Assembly: GCA_002794515.1 (NCBI GenBank)
Contig: PGTJ01000076.1
Span: 1 to 9,641, forward strand
Length of the DNA: 9,641 bases
From: Phototrophicales bacterium
Lineage (GTDB): Bacteria; Chloroflexota; Anaerolineae; Aggregatilineales; Phototrophicaceae
Direction of reading: 5' to 3'
Shown: positions 1-5,941 of the stretch, piece after piece
Numbering within the stretch: the first letter of the stretch is position 1
How the letters are laid out: each line of letters begins with the position of its first letter
Notes under the pieces: generated by a model
Databases searched by the model: none
Seen by the model: only the letters and a program-made list of their open reading frames with translations
What the model was told of the DNA's origin: nothing
Position numbers and translations under genes: made by a program

Positions 1-1118
1 AGATCAAGATGCCCACCCAATGCCACATTCAAAATTTCGAGCGGGGTTTCTTGGGTGAATATCCAGTAAATCAACCAGATAGTCAACATGCCGATACCAA
101 ACACGATACCGACCATCTCGGCGAAGAACAGGCGTGATGTTCTGACGGGCTTCGTGCCTAAAAATGCCGTCATGAGGGTATATAACCCAAATAACAAGAA
201 CATCGGCATGAAAGCAAAGTTGATAAAGCTGGCAATCCCCGCCCATAACCCACTGATATACAGATGACGCACCGTTTGAGGATGGCGTAAGCCATTGGAT
301 ACACCCTGTACAATGCCCAAATGCAAATACAAAAAGCTGGTGATAGCGAAGATAGGATACAAACTATTCCACGACCCACCCCACAAGGCGATGCTCGGCA
401 CTAATCCCCACGCGATGATGATTCGTCGCGCCTGTTGGTCATCGAAAAATAACTTGGCGGTGGCAAAGAGTGGGATGACCATCAAACCCGCCAAAATCGG
501 CATGAGGATGCCAAACCAAGCAATCGCCCATTCGGCAGGTGTGTATTGGATGAACGCATATACCTGACATTGATAGGGATATAGTGGTGCGCGGAGGGCT
601 TCGGATATTGATGTGGGCAATGCGTTGAAAATCCCCTCTAATAGGGCATACCACATGGGCGCACCGGGCGGGCTGAGCGCGACATGACGGGGCAAATTGG
701 GCATGAGCGCCGACCAATCGCGCCAGAGCGATTCTGTTTCGGGAGAATTGAGCGATATGCCTACCCAATGAGGGGCGGTCGCCTCTGATGATAGGGTGCG
801 GACGAGCATGGTAAATAACGCATCACCATCGCGCACATATGCCGCGCCGTAGGCAATCATGGCAGAGCCGATAATCACCCCTGTGAAAAGCATCCACAGG
901 CGACGATTTTGCAACAACCACATGATGAGCAAATAACCAATGATGATCGCGCCTAATACGAGGGTATACATCACAGGGACGCGCATATATCCCCAGCGCC
1001 AGCCAAAGCCACCGCGCAACCATTCGGTGATATTCAGCGCCAATGCCAATAATAACCCAACTGTGATGAGGGTCATCCACAAAAATGTGCGCCGATGTGG
1101 GGTGTTCTGATTGGTCAT
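1..1118 (-). CDS. GT-C-like polytopic membrane glycosyltransferase (C-terminus outside window)
   Basis: The frame is open from an ATG at 1118 to the left edge with no stop, giving 372 visible residues. Hydrophobic segments lie near residues 13-31, 50-70, 76-95, 197-222, 232-247, 252-270, 286-318 and 332-354. A long loop (about 96-196) holds an RDGD stretch (96-99) and an SPPGAP motif (149-154). A big extracytoplasmic loop with a PPG motif between early and later helices resembles GT39/GT-C lipid-linked-sugar transferases, whose catalytic acidic residues sit in such loops. The gene starts 9 bases after the GT2 gene stops, with no clear Shine-Dalgarno sequence, so translational coupling is likely. 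Inferred role: transfer of a sugar from a polyprenyl-phosphate donor on the outer face of the membrane. The family call is moderate and the substrate unknown. It could instead be an unrelated polytopic membrane protein. Confidence 0.7.
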   Translation of the reverse strand, partial: MTNQNTPHRRTFLWMTLITVGLLLALALNITEWLRGGFGWRWGYMRVPVMYTLVLGAIIIGYLLIMWLLQNRRLWMLFTGVIIGSAMIAYGAAYVRDGDALFTMLVRTLSSEATAPHWVGISLNSPETESLWRDWSALMPNLPRHVALSPPGAPMWYALLEGIFNALPTSISEALRAPLYPYQCQVYAFIQYTPAEWAIAWFGILMPILAGLMVIPLFATAKLFFDDQQARRIIIAWGLVPSIALWGGSWNSLYPIFAITSFLYLHLGIVQGVSNGLRHPQTVRHLYISGLWAGIASFINFAFMPMFLLFGLYTLMTAFLGTKPVRTSRLFFAEMVGIVFGIGMLTIWLIYWIFTQETPLEILNVALGGHLD

Positions 1119-1127
1119 AGAGATGGG

Positions 1128-1874
1128 TTAATTCACAAACCGATATTTGATGAGCGTCCACAGGGCTTTGGGGGCATCATGCCATTTAATCTTTTTGCCC
1201 TCGCTCCATTCGCGTCCATTATATGAGATCGGCACTTCATAAATGCGAATCCCTTTTTTGAGGACTTTGGCGGTGAATTCGGGTTCAAATTCAAAACCTC
1301 GCGCCCGAATGGTCATATTTTGTACCACCTCGCGCCGAAAGACTTTATAACAGGTCTCCATATCGCTCAAAATGGCGTTATACAAAATGTTGGTGGCGAG
1401 TGTGAGGATTTTATTGGCGACCATATTCCAAAAATTCATCGCCTTTCGTGGACCGCCCAGAAAACGCGAGCCATAGACCACTTTGGCGATGCCTTCTTCG
1501 AGCGGTTTGAGCAGTTGCGGATAATCACGCGGGTCATATTCTTCATCGGCATCTTGGATGAGGATAATATCGCAGGTTGCCGCCTTAAACCCTGTGACCA
1601 ATGCCGCGCCTTTGCCCTGATTTTTTTCGTGATAGATGATGGTCAGGTCATCATTGCGCGGGTCATCTTGCAAACGGCGCAAAATCTCACGACTTTTATC
1701 GGTAGAACCGTCATCGACAATGACGATTTGGTCTGCCAATTGCACAGCCCGCACACGGCTTATCACTTTCTCGATATAATGCTCTTCGTTATAACACGGG
1801 ATAACCACCGTCAAAGTCAGGCGCTTCGTATTGGTGGTGGCAGTGTTGGTGGCAGTTTGATTATATTCTTGCAT
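1128..1874 (-). CDS. Family 2 glycosyltransferase, polyprenyl/dolichyl-phosphate sugar synthase type
   Basis: This is a 248-residue GT-A fold enzyme. Visible motifs are VVIPCYNEE near the N-terminus, VDDGSTD (nucleotide-sugar binding), NQGKGAAL, the metal-binding DAD in QDADEEYDP, VYGSRF, SDMETCYKVFRR, and FEFEPEFTAKV towards the C-terminus. This order is typical of the DPM1/DPG-synthase-like group, which moves a sugar from a nucleotide donor to polyprenyl phosphate at the cytoplasmic membrane face. There is no C-terminal membrane segment, so it should be soluble or peripheral. The frame extends in-frame to a TTG at 1889 and an ATG at 1883, but the ATG at 1874 is preferred because a GAGG lies 9 bases upstream of it. 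It has its own promoter at 1917-1944. The GT-C-like gene follows directly and is a plausible user of its product. The sugar and the lipid are not readable from the sequence. Confidence 0.9.
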   Translation of the reverse strand: MQEYNQTATNTATTNTKRLTLTVVIPCYNEEHYIEKVISRVRAVQLADQIVIVDDGSTDKSREILRRLQDDPRNDDLTIIYHEKNQGKGAALVTGFKAATCDIILIQDADEEYDPRDYPQLLKPLEEGIAKVVYGSRFLGGPRKAMNFWNMVANKILTLATNILYNAILSDMETCYKVFRREVVQNMTIRARGFEFEPEFTAKVLKKGIRIYEVPISYNGREWSEGKKIKWHDAPKALWTLIKYRFVN

Positions 1875-1883
1875 GTAAATCAT

Positions 1884-1887
1884 CCTC
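1884..1887 (-). promoter_or_regulatory. Ribosome binding site deciding the GT2 start
   Basis: GAGG on the minus strand, 9 bases before the ATG at 1874. It overlaps the alternative in-frame starts at 1883 and 1889, which argues against those starts. Confidence 0.6.
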
Positions 1888-1916
1888 AAAATCAGTGCTG
1901 GTGAATGAATTTTCCG

Positions 1917-1944
1917 ATTATAGCATGAAATTGAGGGGTGTTAA
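1917..1944 (-). promoter_or_regulatory. Sigma-70-like promoter for the glycosyltransferase pair
   Basis: On the minus strand there is a TTAACA -35 box (1939-1944, 5 of 6 to consensus), a 16-base spacer, and a perfect TATAAT -10 box (1917-1922). Transcription would start near 1910, about 36 bases before the GT2 ATG. It lies wholly between deoC and the GT2 gene, so the two glycosyltransferase genes can be transcribed independently of deoC. Confidence 0.65.
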
Positions 1945-1947
1945 TTG

Positions 1948-2640
1948 TTAATATCCATCGCCACCGTGCGCCTGACCACCGCTTAATTCGTTGATAATCG
2001 CCACGCCTGCGCTCACACCGAGCCGATTCGCGCCCGCATCGATCATCGCCAGCGCCGTAGCGAGGTTGCGGATGCCCCCACTGGCTTTGACACCTATCGT
2101 ACCACCAACCGTCTGACGCATCAGGCGCACATCATTCACGGTTGCCCCGCCTGTCGAAAATCCTGTGCTGGTCTTGACAAAATCTGCCCCTGCATCCATA
2201 CACACCCGACAAGCGATGACCTTCTCTTGGTCAGTGAGCAAGCAGGTCTCTAAGATCACCTTACAAATTGCCCCTTTGAGTTGGCATTCTGCCACCACAG
2301 AGGCGATATCATGATGCACGGCGCTGATATTCTCCGATTTGATGTCACCGACAGATAGCACCATGTCAATCTCGGTCGCGCCATGATCAAGGGCGATTTT
2401 CGCCTCGTATGCTTTGGCAGAGGTATGCATCGCGCCGAGCGGAAATCCGACCACGGTACATACTTTCACAGCGCTCCCGCGCAATTTTTCGACCGCCAGA
2501 GGGACATACATCCCATTCACACACACAGAGGCGAATCTGTATTGCATCGCCTCTGTGCAAAGTGTTTCAATCTGTGCTGATGTGGCTTCGGGCTTGAGCA
2601 GGGTATGGTCGATCATCCCTGCCAGTGTTTTGGCATCCAT
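1948..2640 (-). CDS. deoC: Deoxyribose-phosphate aldolase
   Basis: A 230-residue class I aldolase that cleaves 2-deoxyribose 5-phosphate to glyceraldehyde 3-phosphate and acetaldehyde, in cytoplasmic deoxynucleoside catabolism. Family signatures run in order: DHTLLKPEAT (11-20), VCVNGMYVPLA (39-49), VVGFPLGA (63-70), EIDMV with acidic D92, FVKTSTGFS with the Schiff-base lysine K156, and VKASGGIR with the assisting lysine K185. These correspond to D102, K167 and K201 of the E. coli enzyme. The length is that of the shorter bacterial DeoC forms, and all catalytic residues are present. An AGGA sits 5 bases before the ATG. The small unknown gene ends 37 bases upstream, so the two are probably co-transcribed. 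No other nucleoside-catabolism gene is in view, so a salvage operon cannot be claimed. Confidence 0.96.
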   Translation of the reverse strand: MDAKTLAGMIDHTLLKPEATSAQIETLCTEAMQYRFASVCVNGMYVPLAVEKLRGSAVKVCTVVGFPLGAMHTSAKAYEAKIALDHGATEIDMVLSVGDIKSENISAVHHDIASVVAECQLKGAICKVILETCLLTDQEKVIACRVCMDAGADFVKTSTGFSTGGATVNDVRLMRQTVGGTIGVKASGGIRNLATALAMIDAGANRLGVSAGVAIINELSGGQAHGGDGY

Positions 2641-2677
2641 ATCTATCCTAAAATTGAGATAATAAAGGCGCGACTAT

Positions 2678-2986
2678 TTACTTCATATCTTCGATATTGA
2701 CTTGCTCATATCCACCCAAACGGATAATGCGGTTGATATACGGATTGCGGATGACAGGCATCTTCATCGTCTCATCACCCCGTTTGAGTGTGAGATGATA
2801 CACAGATACCGACCGAAGACCAGCAAAAAAGCGGTCTTCCACACCGACTTCGCGCTGAATTTCCCATCCTTCTGCCAGCAATGTCACCAGTGCATCACCA
2901 CCCGCATATTTTTCCGATTCAGGGTGCCAATGCTGGCTCACATCAAAATAATCCATGTGGTAATTATTAGAAGAAGAATTGCTCAT
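2678..2986 (-). CDS. Small protein of unknown function, DUF4177-like pattern
   Basis: A 102-residue protein I do not firmly recognise. It has a polar, Ser/Asn-rich start, then DALVTLLAEGWEIQ (31-44) and a strand-like VSVYHLTLKR (60-69), and ends in a basic NPYINRIIRLGGYE segment. A helix with GWE followed by a YxLxxKR strand recalls the DUF4177 pattern, but this is only a shape match. There is no signal peptide or membrane segment, so it is probably cytoplasmic. The ATG at 2986 is chosen because GGGAG lies 8 bases upstream. The frame runs back to a TTG at 3001 that has no such support. deoC follows after 37 bases. The mobile element ends only about 46 bases upstream of the start, leaving little room for a native promoter. 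Confidence 0.72.
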   Translation of the reverse strand: MSNSSSNNYHMDYFDVSQHWHPESEKYAGGDALVTLLAEGWEIQREVGVEDRFFAGLRSVSVYHLTLKRGDETMKMPVIRNPYINRIIRLGGYEQVNIEDMK

Positions 2987-2994
2987 TTTATCTG

Positions 2995-2999
2995 CTCCC
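2995..2999 (-). promoter_or_regulatory. Ribosome binding site of the small unknown gene
   Basis: GGGAG on the minus strand, 8 bases before the ATG at 2986. It fixes the start there and supports the short frame as a real gene. Confidence 0.6.
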
Positions 3000-3027
3000 A
3001 AAAAAAATAAAAATCGGTCTTTTTATT
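3000..3027 (-). terminator. Weak A/T-stem hairpin with T-run downstream of tnpB
   Basis: An 8-base perfect stem (plus 3006-3013 pairing with 3020-3027) around a six-base loop is followed on the minus strand by a run of T. This has the order of an intrinsic terminator for leftward transcripts from tnpB, but the stem is entirely A/T, so it may be inefficient. It lies outside the predicted element end, in the flank that would serve as omega-RNA guide. Confidence 0.3.
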
Positions 3028-3110
3028 CGATTGTGACGCTCCCCACACCTAAAGGTGAGGGCTTCTGAACCACGCCTGCGATTGCTCGCACCGTTCTGGT
3101 TCACGGACAC
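3016..3110 (-). ncRNA. Predicted omega-RNA (reRNA) for TnpB with its guide
   Basis: TnpB nucleases use an RNA made from the 3' end of tnpB, the right end, and a short flank that acts as guide. Here the minus strand shows an outer stem TGAACC/GGTTCA (plus 3098-3103 and 3066-3071). It encloses a perfect 5-base stem TGCGA/TCGCA capped by a GCAA (GNRA) tetraloop (3077-3090). The right-end hairpin follows. The guide would begin at 3032 and run to about 3016. The 5' end of the RNA cannot be set by eye and probably lies further inside tnpB. No promoter specific to the RNA was recognised, so it may be processed from the tnpB mRNA. Confidence 0.6.
3042..3061 (-). repeat. Right-end hairpin of the IS element
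   Basis: On the plus strand, CCC-A-CACC / GGTG-A-GGG flank a TAAA loop, with one A-A mismatch. The tnpB stop codon (3049-3051) lies inside it. GAAG precedes it on the tnpB strand, and the predicted TCAC end follows after 5 bases. The left hairpin has the same plan. Confidence 0.75.
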
Positions 3111-4197
3111 GTCCTGCCCGTTTTAGTATATTCAATGCCGCATTGTGGTCTCGATCTAAACTCAGACCACACTCACACACCACCCAGCGCTGTGCCAATG
3201 TCAGCCCTTCAAATATCGCCCCACAATTTGAGCAACATTTCGATGTGTAGGCGGGGTCTACAAGGATAACCTCCCGACCAGCATCTGCCGCTTTGTCGAG
3301 TAGCCTTCTCTTGAAATATCCCCATCCTGCATCCAAAATGCTCTTGCACAGATGGCGATTTTTCACCATGTTGGCAATTTTCAGGTTTTCGATTACAATC
3401 ACATCATAGGTATGAATCAGCTTATACACCAATTTATCAAAGAAATCTTTTCGTTGGTTTTTGACATGATGATGTCCCCGTTGGACATCCAATAATTTCT
3501 TTTTGCGTTGGTGGCTACCCATCTGTGCGCGTTGGAACGTGCGCTGTTTTCGTCTGAGTTCGGCTTGTGCTTCACCATACCAACGCGGGTTATGCACTTG
3601 TTCGCCTTCACTGGTGGTGATGAGGGCGTTGATGCCCATATCGATGCCAACAACACGTCCCGTTGGCGGGAGTGGCAGGGGGTCGGCTGTTTCGCACACC
3701 AAGTTCACAACCCATTTCTCTGCTTTGCGGATGATGCGACACGTTTTGATGTCGCCCAAATACTTTCTGTGCCAGCGCATCCGCATCCGCCCAACACCTG
3801 ATACTTTCAGTCGGCGACCATCGATGCTAAAACCATTGCCATATTGCTTAAAGCCAATGCTATCCCACCGTCTATAACTTTTGAAACGCGGATAGCCAGG
3901 GGTTTCGCCATTTTTCACACGACGAAAAAATGCCTTGAATGCACGGTCTAAATCTTCAATAGCAACCTGCAACACATGGCTATGCACGATTTTGGCTTGG
4001 ATGAAGGTCTTTTTGTACTGCTTTGCCAGCAGATACCCCTCGCGTTTATCGATGCGCTTTTTTTCGTGTTCCCATGCCAATTTGCGCTCTTCCAGTGCCA
4101 TGTTGTACACATTGCGCGACACATCCAACAGCACTTGCAGTGCCTGTTCTTGAGTTTTGGTTGGATACAACCGATACTGGAAGGTTCGGATTGCCAT
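3049..4197 (-). CDS. tnpB: TnpB RNA-guided nuclease, IS200/IS605 family
   Basis: A 382-residue protein of the family ancestral to Cas12. The N-terminus FQYRLYPTKTQEQAL is the usual TnpB opening, followed by a helical and basic part with FKAFFRRVKNG (87-97). The RuvC sites are all present: D186 in GIDMGINA, E270 in VIVIENLKIANM, and D350 in DRDHNAALNIL. The zinc-finger cysteines are C322/C325 (CSNC) and C341/C343 (CECG). Spacing between the catalytic residues is close to that of ISDra2 TnpB. No frameshift or stop is seen, so it should be active. The frame extends in-frame to a TTG at 4260, but that lies in the promoter. The ATG at 4197 matches the family start, though its Shine-Dalgarno is weak. 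The gene ends inside the right-end hairpin. Expected role: cutting empty target sites next to a TTAC motif, thereby keeping the element in place. Confidence 0.95.
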   Translation of the reverse strand: MAIRTFQYRLYPTKTQEQALQVLLDVSRNVYNMALEERKLAWEHEKKRIDKREGYLLAKQYKKTFIQAKIVHSHVLQVAIEDLDRAFKAFFRRVKNGETPGYPRFKSYRRWDSIGFKQYGNGFSIDGRRLKVSGVGRMRMRWHRKYLGDIKTCRIIRKAEKWVVNLVCETADPLPLPPTGRVVGIDMGINALITTSEGEQVHNPRWYGEAQAELRRKQRTFQRAQMGSHQRKKKLLDVQRGHHHVKNQRKDFFDKLVYKLIHTYDVIVIENLKIANMVKNRHLCKSILDAGWGYFKRRLLDKAADAGREVILVDPAYTSKCCSNCGAIFEGLTLAQRWVVCECGLSLDRDHNAALNILKRAGRVREPERCEQSQAWFRSPHL

Positions 4198-4248
4198 AGT
4201 GACACATTTTTCTGATTCTGAACGATTAAGTGTGTTCAAGACAAATAT

Positions 4249-4278
4249 ATTATGCAACAAGCATCAGGATGATGTCAA
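4249..4278 (-). promoter_or_regulatory. Promoter of tnpB
   Basis: On the minus strand: a perfect TTGACA -35 box (4273-4278), an 18-base spacer, and a CATAAT -10 box (4249-4254, 5 of 6 to consensus). The start would be near 4242, about 45 bases before the tnpB ATG. It lies inside the element, so the gene carries its own promoter wherever it lands. Confidence 0.6.
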
Positions 4279-4299
4279 ATATCGATTTAAACCGTATAT

Positions 4300-4320
4300 C
4301 CCCATAGCTAAAGTGAGGGG
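4300..4320 (-). repeat. Left-end hairpin of the IS element
   Basis: On the plus strand, CCCC-A-TA / TG-A-GGGG surround a GCTAAAG loop, with the same A-A mismatch as the right-end hairpin. The shared core CTAAAG(G)TGAGGG(G)CTT occurs at both ends as a direct repeat, as expected for subterminal palindromes of this family rather than terminal inverted repeats. AAAG lies directly before it on the tnpB strand (plus 4321-4324). Confidence 0.7.
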
Positions 4321-4353
4321 CTTTACGGCGATTTTTTGGTAAAAATCACCATG

Positions 4354-4369
4354 TGGATAATGTTATCCA
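4354..4369. repeat. 16-base inverted repeat
   Basis: TGGATAA and TTATCCA flank a two-base centre. It lies between the IS left flank and the end of the PPC-like gene. A protein-binding site is possible, but no adjacent gene start needs one. Confidence 0.4.
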
Positions 4370-4379
4370 GTTATGACCC

Positions 4380-4396
4380 TCAGATTGATAATCTGA
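4380..4396. repeat. 17-base inverted repeat downstream of the PPC-like gene
   Basis: A perfect 7-base stem, TCAGATT and AATCTGA, around a three-base loop. It is 40 bases past the stop codon of the PPC-like gene on the minus strand. No T-run follows on that strand, so it is not a standard terminator, though it could stabilise the 3' end of the transcript. Confidence 0.4.
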
Positions 4397-4435
4397 AAAA
4401 TTCTTTTTATCGACAGACATATTACACCTCAACAA

Positions 4436-5920
4436 TCAATTATCAAACCGTTGCGCCAAGACCAGCACAAAACTGCCTGATGTATTGGGGTTATCTGCAC
4501 CGCTATAGCGTGTGGCGCGAATATAATAAATACCCGTATAGCCCAATGTGAAGCGGTCAACGCGGGCGTTGTTCACCCCGCCACCACTATCGTCATCGCT
4601 GACCAATCGGCTCACGCGGTCTTGGGCATATAATTCGATGAACGGGTCTAAATTGCCCTCTACCCGATCCATAGTGATGCTGATGACATCCCCGACTTCG
4701 CCATAAAAGGTATACCACACCTCTGGGGTGATATCATCGATATTGCCCGTGAGCGATACCCCATACAAGATACGGCGCACATCCGATGCCACATCTTCAA
4801 AGGCATTCCCTTGTGATTGGAGTTGTAAGCGGAATTTGCCGGTTGTTTTGCCCATATTCCGCTCGAAGCGCGTGGCGAGGATATAATATGTGCCTGTGAC
4901 GGGGATGCGAAAATCGGCAATGCGCGAGTTTTGGGTCTCGTTGCTGATATCATCATTGGTGATGATTTCTTGCAAGGTGGCGCTGGCGAGGACGACAAAT
5001 GTATCGAGATTGCCCGACAAACGCGACATATTGATGGTGATAATATCATTCTCGCGGGCATAAAACCGATAGTAGCGGGTGAATTGGTCGTTAGTGATTT
5101 CGCCCTCAATGATGGTGTTAAAATCAATGGGTATCGCCCCTAATGCCGAATTGCCCATGCCACTATTTTCTGCCTCGACAATTTCTAGCGAAAAATTGCC
5201 CGTTGTTTGCCCTGCCATAAAGCCATAGCGTGTCGCTTGGATGTAATATGTGCCATCTGCAGGAATAAAAAATCCTTCGATCATCGATAGCGTGTTATCG
5301 GTGCCAGGGACATCATCATTTTCGGTCAAAATCTGATTATAACTATCTATCAGGCGCAAATAGGGGTCTAAATTGCCCGAACGGCGACGCATGGTGATGT
5401 TAATCACATCGCCCATCCGCGCCCGAAAGCTATAAAACACCTCTGGTTGGGTACTATCGATGACCTGAAAGACCGTATCGCCATAACGCAATGCACAACC
5501 AAATGCCGAGCCATTGCCAACGCGCTCAATGAGCAATTCATAACTACCTGCGGTTGTCCCTCTGGCATAACCAAAACGACTAATGGTCAGGGTATAGCGC
5601 CCAGTTGTGGGGATGGCAATCGCCCGCAGGTGAATATCTTCTGTGCCGTTGGAGTCGTCTTGATATGCCAACAGACTACCATCAGGGTTGGTGACGGTGA
5701 CTACAGGGTCTAAATCGCCCAGGGTGGTCGTCACCTTGATAGAGATATAATCACACCGCAACGCCTCGAAAAAGTAAACTCGTTGCGGGGCTAAATTATC
5801 AATCCGCCCAGTGACAATCTGATTAAATAACACCAATTCCGCCTCATTCATCTGTGCCGATGTAAATGAGGTGGATACAAAAATGACTATACAAATGAAA
5901 CACACGCGCCATATCACCAT
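4436..5920 (-). CDS. Secreted protein of four PPC-like beta-domain repeats
   Basis: The 494-residue protein starts with a signal peptide (hydrophobic core about 4-20, likely cleavage near SFTSA-Q at 22/23). The rest is four tandem repeats of about 110-120 residues (roughly 27-136, 137-252, 253-371 and 372-494). Each repeat has the same marks: G(D/N)LD(P/T) at 68-72, 182-186, 303-307 and 422-426; a DD or NDD turn about 15 residues on; and a closing YYIxATR-type strand at 109-115, 225-231, 345-351 and 465-471. This matches the bacterial pre-peptidase C-terminal (PPC) fold, often attached to secreted hydrolases. Here no enzyme domain is attached, so a binding or structural surface role is inferred. 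The lipoprotein gene ends 21 bases upstream. No Shine-Dalgarno sequence is seen, and a TACAAT box lies just before the ATG. Confidence 0.88.
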   Translation of the reverse strand: MVIWRVCFICIVIFVSTSFTSAQMNEAELVLFNQIVTGRIDNLAPQRVYFFEALRCDYISIKVTTTLGDLDPVVTVTNPDGSLLAYQDDSNGTEDIHLRAIAIPTTGRYTLTISRFGYARGTTAGSYELLIERVGNGSAFGCALRYGDTVFQVIDSTQPEVFYSFRARMGDVINITMRRRSGNLDPYLRLIDSYNQILTENDDVPGTDNTLSMIEGFFIPADGTYYIQATRYGFMAGQTTGNFSLEIVEAENSGMGNSALGAIPIDFNTIIEGEITNDQFTRYYRFYARENDIITINMSRLSGNLDTFVVLASATLQEIITNDDISNETQNSRIADFRIPVTGTYYILATRFERNMGKTTGKFRLQLQSQGNAFEDVASDVRRILYGVSLTGNIDDITPEVWYTFYGEVGDVISITMDRVEGNLDPFIELYAQDRVSRLVSDDDSGGGVNNARVDRFTLGYTGIYYIRATRYSGADNPNTSGSFVLVLAQRFDN

Positions 5921-5927
5921 AATGGCA

Positions 5928-5933
5928 ATTGTA
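5928..5933 (-). promoter_or_regulatory. Possible -10 box for leaderless start of the PPC-like gene
   Basis: TACAAT on the minus strand ends 7 bases before the ATG, which would put transcription start at or next to the start codon. No good -35 box is visible upstream, so this is weak; read-through from the lipoprotein gene is the main alternative. Confidence 0.3.
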
Positions 5934-5941
5934 GCATAAAA

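Larger units (their letters stand above)
3033..4338 (-). mobile_element. IS200/IS605-type element carrying tnpB only (IS1341-like)
   Basis: The element is about 1306 bases and holds a single gene, tnpB. No Y1 HUH transposase gene (tnpA) is visible in it or elsewhere in the window. Both ends carry a related imperfect hairpin: left at 4300-4320, right at 3042-3061. Read on the tnpB strand, AAAG stands directly before the left hairpin and GAAG directly before the right one. A TTAC precedes the left end (plus 4339-4342), and TCAC closes the right end (plus 3033-3036). These fit the guide and cleavage-site pairs of ISHp608-type elements (AAAG with TTAC, GAAT with TCAA), with a matched base change at the right end. 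Insertion would therefore be 3' of TTAC, with no target duplication. The exact ends are inferred from this pairing. Confidence 0.8.

Noticed and set aside
823..1161. Short minus-strand frames between 4 and 1161 that could be separate genes.
   Set aside because: They are out of frame with the continuous 372-codon membrane protein frame, which explains the whole stretch.
1320..1904. A 194-codon plus-strand frame opposite the GT2 gene.
   Set aside because: It is antisense to a gene with all glycosyltransferase motifs and shows no domain of its own.
3503..3877. Plus-strand open frames opposite tnpB.
   Set aside because: They lie antisense to a clear tnpB gene, have no ribosome binding site, and show no recognisable protein features.
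4198..4260. An N-terminal extension of TnpB from the TTG at 4260.
   Set aside because: The added residues do not look like TnpB, and the region overlaps the predicted promoter and transcription start.
3008..4347. TAAAAATC occurs on both sides of the IS element (3008-3015 and 4340-4347), like a target site duplication.
   Set aside because: IS200/IS605 elements do not duplicate their target, the copies are not placed symmetrically at the predicted ends, and the motif is A-rich, so chance is likely.
3000..4400. A CRISPR array associated with the TnpB-like nuclease.
   Set aside because: No regularly spaced repeats are present. The hairpins are the two IS ends and the omega-RNA.
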